Notes under the pieces: generated by a model
The model's database searches: none
Seen by the model: only the letters and a program-made list of their open reading frames with translations
What the model was told of the DNA's origin: nothing
Made by a program: the position numbers and the translations under genes
Part shown: positions 7,591-15,225 of the stretch, in pieces
Numbering within the stretch: position 1 is the first letter of the stretch
How the letters are laid out: the number at the start of each line of letters is the position of its first letter
NCBI GenBank assembly: GCA_021844945.1
Contig: JAKBSJ010000003.1
Location: 162,770-226,769 of the forward strand
Direction: 5' to 3'
From: Thermoplasmata archaeon
Lineage (GTDB): Archaea > Thermoplasmatota > Thermoplasmata > Lutacidiplasmatales > UBA184
DNA length: 64,000 nucleotides

Positions 7591-8550
7591 GTGAGCGCAG
7601 CGGCATCCTCGGCTCCTTCCGAGCCTCCGACCCCGACAAGTGTGGCCCCCACTCCTGCGTCTTCGTCGTTTGTTCCGGAAGTCGAGGGCGGAGGGCCGCC
7701 CCCGACTTCTCCCGCACGGCGGCCCCGATGGCTCGTGCCGACGGCGTCGACCGTGGTGGCGGTGATCGTGATCGTCGTGGTCCTAATCGCAGTCGGCGTG
7801 ATCCCGCTGCCCGCCGGTGCCGTGACGAAAGTCCCAACCTACGCTACGGCCCAAGGACCGGCGAGCTCGGCCGCATCAGGCGTGCGCGGCGGCCCGTGGG
7901 GTGACGTCCTCGCGGGGGGATTGGCCCTCACCGCCGGGACCAGCGTGGCCGTCGAGGAGCTGGAAGCGGCGTACGCGAGCATTGGCTGCAATGTCAGCTA
8001 TCCCGCCGGCGGCCCGTCCTCGATCTACATCCCCCCGACGGACGCGAACGCGACGGCGGGCGGAGCGGCCGCCTGGATCTTCGAGTACACGAATGCCTCG
8101 GGTTTGCTCCTGATCGCGGTGCTCAACGGCTCCGCCACGCCGCTGTTCGCCGCTCACGGAGGATACTGCTCTCTCGTGGCGCTGGAACCGCCTCTCGCTC
8201 ACTACGGCAGCCTGGTCGATTCGAGCGTAGCCGTGCGCGCGGTGGACGCGGTCGGCGGCGCTCAATTCTTGGAAAACCACACTCAGACCCAGCGCATCTG
8301 GTACCTTTCGGGGGATCCCGTTACCGATCAAGCGACATGGGCCGTCACCTACACTACGTGCGCGGTGACGAGCACCGGGTCGACGACCGGATACTTCTTC
8401 AACGCCACCGTGGACGCGTCGACCGGCGACGTGATCACTCACTCGTCGACGAACTCGTCGTGCTCTGTCTCGGGGATCGTTCCCGGTTCCGCTCCGCCCT
8501 CTCCTTCGATGGTTGCAAGTCGGCGCGGACTCGTGACCCGGAGCGCCTGA
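7591..8550 (+). CDS. single-span membrane protein with extracytoplasmic domain, unknown function
   Basis: The 319-residue protein starts at GTG 7591. Residues 1-45 are Pro/Ser/Thr-rich and probably cytosolic, followed by an RRPR stop and one hydrophobic helix (about 48-72). The rest is small, neutral and rich in Ala/Gly/Ser/Thr with several N-x-S/T sequons and a few cysteines, as expected of an outward-facing domain. No known family was recognised. It diverges from the prepilin peptidase, but its N terminus lacks the class III cleavage site, so a substrate relation is not supported. Confidence 0.7.
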   Translation: MSAAASSAPSEPPTPTSVAPTPASSSFVPEVEGGGPPPTSPARRPRWLVPTASTVVAVIVIVVVLIAVGVIPLPAGAVTKVPTYATAQGPASSAASGVRGGPWGDVLAGGLALTAGTSVAVEELEAAYASIGCNVSYPAGGPSSIYIPPTDANATAGGAAAWIFEYTNASGLLLIAVLNGSATPLFAAHGGYCSLVALEPPLAHYGSLVDSSVAVRAVDAVGGAQFLENHTQTQRIWYLSGDPVTDQATWAVTYTTCAVTSTGSTTGYFFNATVDASTGDVITHSSTNSSCSVSGIVPGSAPPSPSMVASRRGLVTRSA

Positions 8551-8636
8551 GCTTCGGTCGCAATCAAGGAAAAGGACGAACGAGCCCGTTTCGCGTCGGC
8601 GCTCCGGCGAGCCGCCGACCGATTCACGCGGTAAGC

Positions 8637-8645
8637 GTTTTAAAG
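8637..8645 (+). promoter_or_regulatory. TATA-like box for the eS6-aIF2gamma operon
   Basis: GTTTTAAAG lies 37-45 bases before the rps6e ATG. Transcription would begin about 10-15 bases before the start codon. Confidence 0.5.
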
Positions 8646-8681
8646 CAGGTCCAACTGGCGCGCGCGCTCATAGGTCCATCG

Positions 8682-9065
8682 ATGGTGGAATACAAGCTCG
8701 TGATCTCGGATGCGAGCAAATCCTACGCTCGCACGGTGGCCGACCCCCAATCGGCCGGCTTCCTCGGCAAGCGGATCGGGGAGACGGTCGGAGGGGAGCT
8801 GATCGGCGCCTCCGGTTACACGTTCCGGCTCACGGGAGGCACCGATCGAAGCGGGTTTCCCCTGCGACCCGATCTCCCGGGAGCTCGCCAGATGCGTCTC
8901 TACGTTGGGGACGGTTTCGGATTCGCCGCGCCGCGAGCGGGGATGCGTAAGCGCCGCACGTTCCGTGGGAACACGATCAGCGAGGACACCGTCCAGATCA
9001 ACCTGGTCGTCGATCAGAGAGGCTCAAAGCCGCTCGCGGAACTGTTGGGCGCGAGCGCGTCATGA
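8682..9065 (+). CDS. rps6e: 30S ribosomal protein eS6
   Basis: The 127-residue protein is the short archaeal form of eS6, with the beta-barrel signature FLGKRIGETVGGE and the RGNTISEDTVQINL strand near the C terminus. ATG 8682 gives the normal N terminus MVEYKLVISD. A long open frame continues upstream but has no similarity. The stop overlaps the aIF2 gamma start as ATGA, so the two are translationally coupled. This eS6 next to aIF2 gamma pairing is a common euryarchaeal arrangement. Confidence 0.95.
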   Translation: MVEYKLVISDASKSYARTVADPQSAGFLGKRIGETVGGELIGASGYTFRLTGGTDRSGFPLRPDLPGARQMRLYVGDGFGFAAPRAGMRKRRTFRGNTISEDTVQINLVVDQRGSKPLAELLGASAS

Positions 9066-10297
9066 AGGTTCCTCGTCAACCCGAAGTTAACATCGGTCTG
9101 GTCGGCCACGTCGACCACGGCAAGACCACCCTGACCCAAGCGCTCACCGGAGAGTGGACCGACCGCCATTCCGAGGAGCTCAAGCGCGGCATCTCGATCA
9201 AGTTGGGATACGCCGACGCGGCGTTCTACCGCTGTGCGGCGTGCCCGCCGCCCAGCTGTTACACGACGGATCCGACCTGCCCAAACTGCGGCGGCGAGGC
9301 GAAGTTCCTCCGCGCGGTCTCCTTCGTCGACGCTCCGGGCCACGAGACGCTGATGGCTACGATGCTCAGCGGTGCCGCGCTGATGGATGGGGCCCTGCTC
9401 CTCGTCGCGGCGAACGAACCCGCGCCCCAGCCCCAGACGCGCGAGCACCTCTACGCGCTGGACATCATCGGCGTCCACAAGGTGGTCGTCGTCCAGAACA
9501 AAATCGACCTGCTCACGAGCGAGCAAGCCACGGAGAACTATCGCCAGATCCGTGAGTTCCTTTCCGGCTCTCCGATCGCTTCCGCACCGATCGTGCCCAT
9601 CAGCGCGAACCACAAGGTCAACATCGACGCGCTCATCGAGGCGATCGAGGAGACGATCCCGACGCCCGCCCGAGATCCGACGAAACCCCCGTTGATGTAC
9701 GTCGCCCGATCCTTTGACATCAACCGTCCCGGGACGCGGCCGAAAGAGCTGCGCGGGGGCGTTCTCGGCGGCTCACTGCTGCAGGGGCGCTTGAAGGCCG
9801 GCGACGAGATCGAAATCCGCCCCGGGCTCGTGGCACCCACCGGGGGCACCGTGGAGTCGCTGCGAACGAAGATCACGACGGTCCTGGCGGGGGGGCAGGA
9901 AATCGATGAACTCCGACCCGGCGGGCTGGCCGCGATTGCGACGACCCTCGACCCCTCCTTGACGAAGGGAGATGGGCTCACCGGTCGCCTGGTGGGGACG
10001 CCCGGAACGCTACCCCCCGTGAGTCAGAAGATCCGGATCCGCACGACGCTCCTCGACCGCATCCTCGGCGCCGAGCGCGAGACGAAGGTAGAGAAGATAC
10101 GGACCAGCGAGACCCTCGCGATTACCGTCGGCACCACGATTGCGCCCGGAAAAGTGACGAGCGCGCGCGGCGACGAGGTCGAGCTCTCGCTCGGACGCGC
10201 GGTGACGGTCTTCCCGGAGAGTCGGGTCGCGATTTCGCGTAAGCTGAATGCCTGGCGGCTCATCGGATACGGTATCGTCCAGGGAACGGCCAAATGA
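9062..10297 (+). CDS. eif2g: translation initiation factor aIF2 subunit gamma
   Basis: The 411-residue translational GTPase has G1 GHVDHGKT (15-22), a KRGISIKLGYAD switch I and a zinc knuckle with C58/C61 and C73/C76. G3 DAPGH begins at residue 90 and the NKID G4 follows. Domains II and III follow with the aIF2 gamma pattern GLxRGSxxQGxL. With alpha and beta subunits, not in this window, it delivers Met-tRNAi to the small subunit. It sits between eS6 and the Trm112-like gene with 4-base overlaps on both sides. Confidence 0.97.
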   Translation: MKVPRQPEVNIGLVGHVDHGKTTLTQALTGEWTDRHSEELKRGISIKLGYADAAFYRCAACPPPSCYTTDPTCPNCGGEAKFLRAVSFVDAPGHETLMATMLSGAALMDGALLLVAANEPAPQPQTREHLYALDIIGVHKVVVVQNKIDLLTSEQATENYRQIREFLSGSPIASAPIVPISANHKVNIDALIEAIEETIPTPARDPTKPPLMYVARSFDINRPGTRPKELRGGVLGGSLLQGRLKAGDEIEIRPGLVAPTGGTVESLRTKITTVLAGGQEIDELRPGGLAAIATTLDPSLTKGDGLTGRLVGTPGTLPPVSQKIRIRTTLLDRILGAERETKVEKIRTSETLAITVGTTIAPGKVTSARGDEVELSLGRAVTVFPESRVAISRKLNAWRLIGYGIVQGTAK

Positions 10298-10476
10298 GAC
10301 CCGAGCTGATGGAGATCCTCCGCTGCCCGATGTGCCGCGCCGAGCTGTCCCTCGAAGCGACGCGCACGGAGGGCACCGAAGTCGTCACCGGGACCCTGAG
10401 GTGTACCAAGTGCCATACCGTCTTCCCGATCGAAGACGGGATCCCGGACCTACTTCCACCCGAAGATCGCGACTGA
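10294..10476 (+). CDS. Trm112-family zinc protein (methyltransferase activator)
   Basis: The 60-residue protein has C11-x2-C14 and C37-x2-C40 flanking a beta hairpin. It ends with FPIEDGIPDLLPPE, the strand by which Trm112/YcaR-like proteins dock on methyltransferases. Archaeal Trm112 activates several tRNA, rRNA and protein methyltransferases. Start and stop are fixed by the ATGA overlap with aIF2 gamma. Which methyltransferase it partners is open; the METTL5-like gene at 50624 is one candidate. Confidence 0.88.
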   Translation: MRPELMEILRCPMCRAELSLEATRTEGTEVVTGTLRCTKCHTVFPIEDGIPDLLPPEDRD

Positions 10477-10496
10477 TCGTCGCCTCGGTGGGCTCT

Positions 10497-10519
10497 CGGG
10501 GGATCGCAGGAATCCCCCG
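10497..10519. other. inverted repeat in the trm112-signal peptidase gap
   Basis: CGGGGGAT at 10497-10504 pairs perfectly with ATCCCCCG at 10512-10519 across a 7-base loop. It lies 20 bases after the Trm112-like stop. No U-run follows, so it may be a 3' end stabiliser rather than a classical terminator. Confidence 0.35.
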
Positions 10520-10596
10520 GGCGCTCTATACGCCCCCAGGAGGGCCCTTACAGGTCGAGACTAAGGGTTAAGGCCCGAAGGCCCGAGGCATCGAGC

Positions 10597-11922
10597 GTGA
10601 GCCGGCACGACGATCCCGATGACGACCTCGAGGAGGATGAGGAGGACTCGGGAGAGACGGAAGAGGCAACGCCCTCGCGCCGCCGCACGACCTCCTCGAG
10701 AGCCCCCCACCGACCGGCGTATCCGCCCGCACCCCGGCCGATCCGCCCGTGGCGTTCGAAAGCGGGCGTCCCCGAAGACGACATGGCCGCCAGCCGAAGA
10801 GAACTACTGGAGGCCAAGCTCAACGCCCGGCGATCGTCGCCCTCCTACTGGCGGTTCCGCGACTCGTTCTGGTTCGTCCCGCTCATAGCGGTCCTCGTTC
10901 TCCTCCTTGTGATCGGAGGGCTCGTCGCCTACACGAGCAGCTGGCCCCCGGTCTACGTGGTCCAGTCCCGGAGCATGCAGCACGGGCCGAACGATCAGCT
11001 CGGGCTCATCAACACCGGCGACTTGGTGATGAGCAAGAAAGTCTCGTTCGATGCGATCACGCCCTACGTCGTCGCGATGTCGTCCCGCTACACGACCTAC
11101 GGCGAGTACGGGGACGTCGTCTTGTACGAACCGAACGGCGGCACCGCGACTCCGATCATCCATCGCGCGATCGTTTACCTCCAGTACAACGCGAACGGAA
11201 CGTACTCCGCGCCCAGCCTGGCCGGGCTTCCGTGCGGGACCGCTGCGAATGCGGTCTACCGGGTGACCTCGAGCCCGAACGGATGCGGTACCATCGGAAT
11301 GTCCGGCGAGCTCGTGCTCTATCACATCGGCTGGCGGGACGCGACCGTGAACATCACATTGAGCGCGGAGGACTTGGGAGCGCACTCCGGCCTCGTGACG
11401 ATGGGCGATAACAACCTCTCGCCGCAGGGATGTTCCACCGGCTGCTACGGCATCGCCGACCAGGCCGACGGAGCGAGCACGCTCGTGAAGCCCGGATGGG
11501 TGGTCGGCGTCGCGCGCGGGATGATCCCCTGGGTCGGCGCGGCGCGCCTGCTGATCGCCGGGAACGCCGGAGAGGTCCCCTCCCAATCGTGGGAGTTCCT
11601 CGGCCTCTCGGTCGTCGCGATCGTCCTCATCGGATTCGCCCTCTCCTACGCCTGGAGTTCCTTCCGTCCGGTAGACCCTCGGCGGGCCGCGGTCCGAGAG
11701 CGGGAGGATGAGGCCCGTCGCGAGCAAGCGCAGAGAGCCGGAATGAGGGATGGAGAGAGCGTGCGACGTTGGTTCCACCGGCGGGCGCGGGACGAAGATG
11801 AAGAGCCCGAGAAGACGCGATCGCCCCGCGCGGTCCGAGGCCGGCCGAAGCCGAAGGTCCGCCGGAACGGGCCTTCGCGGCCGAGGCGGGCCGACGCGGA
11901 GGACGAAGACGAAGAGCTCTAG
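10597..11922 (+). CDS. archaeal signal peptidase I (Sec11-like) with long charged tails
   Basis: Catalytic Ser126 lies in SRSMQHG right after the first membrane helix (about 91-113), H189 in PIIHRAI acts as the ER-type general base, and the later GDNN supplies the aspartate. The family (S26B) removes signal peptides from exported preproteins. The core ends with a second membrane helix (about 330-352). Unusual are an acidic, then arginine-rich N-terminal extension of about 85 residues and a roughly 85-residue Arg/Glu-rich C-terminal tail, giving 441 residues against about 150-250 for many archaeal homologues. Start GTG 10597 is preceded by a GGTTAAGG TATA-like box. Confidence 0.9.
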   Translation: MSRHDDPDDDLEEDEEDSGETEEATPSRRRTTSSRAPHRPAYPPAPRPIRPWRSKAGVPEDDMAASRRELLEAKLNARRSSPSYWRFRDSFWFVPLIAVLVLLLVIGGLVAYTSSWPPVYVVQSRSMQHGPNDQLGLINTGDLVMSKKVSFDAITPYVVAMSSRYTTYGEYGDVVLYEPNGGTATPIIHRAIVYLQYNANGTYSAPSLAGLPCGTAANAVYRVTSSPNGCGTIGMSGELVLYHIGWRDATVNITLSAEDLGAHSGLVTMGDNNLSPQGCSTGCYGIADQADGASTLVKPGWVVGVARGMIPWVGAARLLIAGNAGEVPSQSWEFLGLSVVAIVLIGFALSYAWSSFRPVDPRRAAVREREDEARREQAQRAGMRDGESVRRWFHRRARDEDEEPEKTRSPRAVRGRPKPKVRRNGPSRPRRADAEDEDEEL

Positions 11923-11943
11923 TTCCCATCGTCCGAGCGCAAC

Positions 11944-11953
11944 TTCTTTAACG
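11944..11953 (+). promoter_or_regulatory. TATA-like box for prs
   Basis: TTCTTTAACG is 32-41 bases before the ATG at 11985 and about 20 bases after the signal peptidase stop. A short-leader transcript is predicted. Confidence 0.4.
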
Positions 11954-11984
11954 CGCCCGCGAGTCGCATCACGGGGAATCCCGA

Positions 11985-12863
11985 ATGCATGTCATCGGAG
12001 GCACGGCCTCCACCGACCTCGCCGAGCGTATTTCCCGGGAACTCGGCAACGCCCCGTTCAGCGTTCCGTTCATGAAGCGGTTCCCGGACGGCGAGCTCTA
12101 CCTGCGCGTCGGCGGGAACTTCCAGAACGAGGACGTGGTGATCGTACAGTCGACCCGCTCCGACCAGGACCTCCTCGAGCTCCTCCTCCTTCAGGACGCG
12201 GTGCGAGAAGGGGGGGCGCGCCGGACGATCGTCGTGGTCCCGTACTTTGGTTACGCACGACAGGATCGCCGCTTCTTCCCGGGCGAGCCGGTCAGCTCCC
12301 GGGCCCTCGCGCGTCACGTCGAGCTCGGTGCGGACGGCGTCGTCACGGTCGACCTGCACTCTTCTCTGACGCTCGCGCAGTTCACCAAGCCCGTGTTCGA
12401 GGCCAGTGCGATCCCGGCGTTCGCGCGCCAGCTTCGCCAGCGTCCGGTGGACGTGCTCGTCTCGCCGGACAAAGGCGGTGCCGATCGGGTCCGACGCCTC
12501 GCCGACATCCTCGGCCGACCGTGGTTCGCTCTCGAAAAGAAGCGCCTCGACAGCGAGCACGTCGAATTGAAGCTCCCCGACCCGATCCCGTTCGATTTCA
12601 AGGGGAAGCAGGTCACCATCTTCGATGACGTGGTATCGACCGGTGGAACGATCGTCGAGGCGGCGAAAGTCCTTCGCGCTGCGGGAGCGAGCGCCGTCAC
12701 CTCCGCCTGCACGCACGGTCTCTTCCTTCGGGACGCTTTTGAGCGGATCAAGGCGGTCGCGGACGACATCTACGCGACCGACACATTGCAAAACGGCGCC
12801 CTCAAGGTATCGGTCGCCCCGGATATCGCACGGCTCCTGGAGAAGGAGTTCGCTGCGCCGTAG
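11985..12863 (+). CDS. prs: ribose-phosphate pyrophosphokinase (PRPP synthase)
   Basis: The 292-residue enzyme has the KRFPDGELYLRV N-terminal motif and the RQDRRFFPGEPVSSR flexible loop. It also has VTVDLHSS and the PRPP-binding loop TIFDDVVSTGGT. It makes PRPP from ATP and ribose 5-phosphate for purine, pyrimidine, NAD and histidine synthesis. Other genes in the window consume or feed this pool (purP, rpe, nadB). The length matches class I/III archaeal enzymes. Confidence 0.96.
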   Translation: MHVIGGTASTDLAERISRELGNAPFSVPFMKRFPDGELYLRVGGNFQNEDVVIVQSTRSDQDLLELLLLQDAVREGGARRTIVVVPYFGYARQDRRFFPGEPVSSRALARHVELGADGVVTVDLHSSLTLAQFTKPVFEASAIPAFARQLRQRPVDVLVSPDKGGADRVRRLADILGRPWFALEKKRLDSEHVELKLPDPIPFDFKGKQVTIFDDVVSTGGTIVEAAKVLRAAGASAVTSACTHGLFLRDAFERIKAVADDIYATDTLQNGALKVSVAPDIARLLEKEFAAP

Positions 12864-12878
12864 TCGGACGGCCGGGCC

Positions 12879-13841
12879 ATGTCGACCCCGCGTCCCGCCC
12901 CCGAAGCTCGCCGGGATGTGCTCGAAGAGCTGACGCACTCCATCCGCGCCCGCTTGCTGGAGCGCGGCGAATCCCCGCCCTCCTCGTGGATCGAGGAATC
13001 GTCGGAAGACCTCGCGAGGGGGAGGATGAGGGGGTGGTACCTCGCGGCGCCCGGCGGAGAGGGCGAGGGTCTCGGGTTCTACTCGACGCGCCCGCGGGCC
13101 GCGTTCGGCCACGTCCATGTCGAGCCCGGGGAAGGCGCCGTAGCCCGGGCATCCGCTCTCGTCGAAGCGATCCGCCGCGATCTCTCGCCGAACATCGAGT
13201 CGCTGGACATCGGTTTTACGGGACTCGATCCGGCCGAGGAGCGCGCGCTGGCGGACCTACTCCACCACCCTCCCGAACGGACCATGCTGAAGCGGTGGGC
13301 GATGGAGCGGGCGATCGTTCCCGAGGACATCGCGCCGATCGCGGACGCTCCTTCGGGGATCCGTATGTATCCGATCCGCTCCCTGCCGAGGGAAGCGCTG
13401 GTGGAACTCGACGTGCGCGCCTTCCGGAACACGGTCGATGCCCAGCTCATCGGTACGGATCGCGCGGAGTACGGCCGGATGCTCGACGAGCTGATCGAGG
13501 GGCGGCTCGGCCGCTTCCTCGATGAGGCGTCCACCGCGCTCGTCGATGCCTCGACGAGCGAGCTCGAAGCGGCCCTGTGGACGTCCGAGCAGACCCCTCG
13601 GATGGCGATCTACCTCAATGTGATGGTCGAACCGAGCCATCGTCGCCGTGGGCTGGGCCGCTATCTCGTGCGATGGGGGTTCCGGGCCCTCGCGGCACTC
13701 GGGTACTCGACCGTCCGGCTCTGGGTCACTTCCGAGAACGAACCGGCCCGCGCGCTCTACCGGGCCACGGGGTTCCGCGAGGTCGCTTCCGCGATGATTT
13801 ACCGCGAAGTACGGCCCGCCGGACAACCGCACTCCGGCTGA
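12879..13841 (+). CDS. two-lobed GNAT acetyltransferase
   Basis: The 320-residue protein has a degenerate N-terminal GNAT-like half and a clear C-terminal GNAT domain. That domain has MVEPSHRRRGLGRYLV (acetyl-CoA loop) and ENEPARALYRATGF. The substrate is unknown. The gene starts 15 bases after prs and its last 43 bases overlap the convergent nuclease gene, so the two cannot be transcribed to completion without antisense contact. Confidence 0.82.
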   Translation: MSTPRPAPEARRDVLEELTHSIRARLLERGESPPSSWIEESSEDLARGRMRGWYLAAPGGEGEGLGFYSTRPRAAFGHVHVEPGEGAVARASALVEAIRRDLSPNIESLDIGFTGLDPAEERALADLLHHPPERTMLKRWAMERAIVPEDIAPIADAPSGIRMYPIRSLPREALVELDVRAFRNTVDAQLIGTDRAEYGRMLDELIEGRLGRFLDEASTALVDASTSELEAALWTSEQTPRMAIYLNVMVEPSHRRRGLGRYLVRWGFRALAALGYSTVRLWVTSENEPARALYRATGFREVASAMIYREVRPAGQPHSG

Positions 13842-15163
13842 TACGGACACGAGCGGGCCCGCCATGCCGGGCACGCGGCGAGGCGCTCGAACCGCCCGTC
13901 GCGTCGGGTCGCCTCGAGGGCGAGAACCCGCTCTCGCCACATCCGCGAGAACGTTCCCAACGGCTCGAATTGGTATCGCAGGACCCGAAAGGGGATCTGG
14001 CCGGCGGGCGCTCTCTCCCAGCCCAGGACGAGGCGCCCGTTCGGAATCCCCACCGCCGCGCACCGGAATCCGAGCTCGAGGGCATGCTGGGGAGCAGAGC
14101 GGGCGATCTCCTCCGGCGTGGGGCGGGCGAAGGCGTGGGTCGTTCGGACCAGCGTCGGTTCGCCCTGCCAGCTCTCGATCAGGTCCGGGGCTTGTTCGGT
14201 GCGGGGCAGGAGCCGGGCCACCGCTCCCACCGGACCAGCCTCCAGGACTTCCCGCAGACGGCGGCGGAGTTCGCTCGTAGGGCCCCGAGGGTATCCCTCC
14301 GTCCGACCGCGGGTCGCTTCCATGTAGGCGAGCCGAGGATACACAAGATCGCGAAACGAAGAAACCGGAGGAGCCGGTGCGGCAGGGGATCGATTCCAGG
14401 CCGTCTCCCACTCCGCACGGGTCGGTTCCACCGTGCGGCCCGGAGCGATGCCGAAGATGATCGGGGATCGTTCCTCCTCCTCCTTCCCGGAGCAGTCGCA
14501 CAACCCGTCGCGCTGGAACTCGCACCCGCGGTCGTACCATCGACACGCGGGGAGCGAGGCAGGGGAGCCCTCCCCCAGCGCGTCCCGAAGGCGATCGGCT
14601 TCGTGCGCGAGCGCTCGGAGGCGGTCGGCGAGGTTCCCCACCTCGAACTCGCCGACGGAGACCGCAAAAGGACCCGCGCGCGGTCCCGCCACCAGTGCGA
14701 GCCAGCCTCGCGCGCGTTCGCTGAGGGCGCAATACGCCACGAGTTGCACGACCGCCTCCGGTCGGCGTTCGAGCAGCTCTTCCGCGGGTACCGCTTGAGA
14801 GGTCGTCTTGAGCTCTATCGGGACATCGAGCAAGGCGTCGATCTGGCCGACGACGCCCGCCCGCGCAATCTGGACCTCGAACGCCGCCGATGGACCCAGG
14901 ATCTCTCCGAGAGTGCGATGCATACGGGTCCCCCGCTCGACGGCCGCGGGATGGGCCGGTGCGATGCGCGTGCCTACCTGCGTGCGCCAGTACCCGCGCC
15001 GCAGGTCCACGAGGTCCGTCACTCGGACTGCCGCAGGAGCACCCGCGACCGCCGGCCAGCGCTCCGCGAGGTCTGCCTCGACGCGAGGGAGCGGCGCGAT
15101 CAAGACGGAGCGGGCCCATGCTTCTCCGGACGGGAAGTTGTCGGTCGAGGACGGACCGCTCAC
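13799..15163 (-). CDS. tandem PD-(D/E)XK (RecB/Cas4-like) protein with two cysteine clusters
   Basis: Numbered from GTG 15163 (454 residues), the first half has a complete nuclease core: H82 in GTRMH, D109 in VGQID, E117-x-K119 in IELKT and Q140-x3-Y144. A C207-x6-C214-x7-C222-x-C224 cluster follows. The second half repeats the layout but lacks the catalytic ExK, and ends with C431-x7-C439-x5-C445-x-C447. The four cysteines per half suggest one Fe-S cluster each. The frame opens to ATG 15220, but that start would place the nadB TATA box inside the gene, so 15163 is preferred. Probable role is DNA repair or end processing; no cas genes are nearby. Confidence 0.72.
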   Translation of the reverse strand: MSGPSSTDNFPSGEAWARSVLIAPLPRVEADLAERWPAVAGAPAAVRVTDLVDLRRGYWRTQVGTRIAPAHPAAVERGTRMHRTLGEILGPSAAFEVQIARAGVVGQIDALLDVPIELKTTSQAVPAEELLERRPEAVVQLVAYCALSERARGWLALVAGPRAGPFAVSVGEFEVGNLADRLRALAHEADRLRDALGEGSPASLPACRWYDRGCEFQRDGLCDCSGKEEEERSPIIFGIAPGRTVEPTRAEWETAWNRSPAAPAPPVSSFRDLVYPRLAYMEATRGRTEGYPRGPTSELRRRLREVLEAGPVGAVARLLPRTEQAPDLIESWQGEPTLVRTTHAFARPTPEEIARSAPQHALELGFRCAAVGIPNGRLVLGWERAPAGQIPFRVLRYQFEPLGTFSRMWRERVLALEATRRDGRFERLAACPAWRARSCPYQPECGCPAGRTSR

Positions 15164-15194
15164 AGGACGCTCTGCGGCCCGCCGAGGGGCCGCC

Positions 15195-15203
15195 CGCTTA
15201 TAG
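15195..15203. promoter_or_regulatory. TATA-like box between nadB and the divergent nuclease gene
   Basis: GCTTATAGG lies 23-31 bases before the nadB ATG at 15226 and 32-40 bases before the minus-strand GTG at 15163. Its core TATA reads in both directions, and the flanks form a GCCCGC...GCGGGC inverted repeat. One box may drive both genes. Confidence 0.5.
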
Positions 15204-15225
15204 GCGGGCGGCAGGTCCATGGACG

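Noticed and set aside
7591-8550. Archaeal pilin processed by the neighbouring prepilin peptidase
   Set aside because: The N terminus is long and Pro/Ser-rich and there is no class III cleavage site before the membrane helix.
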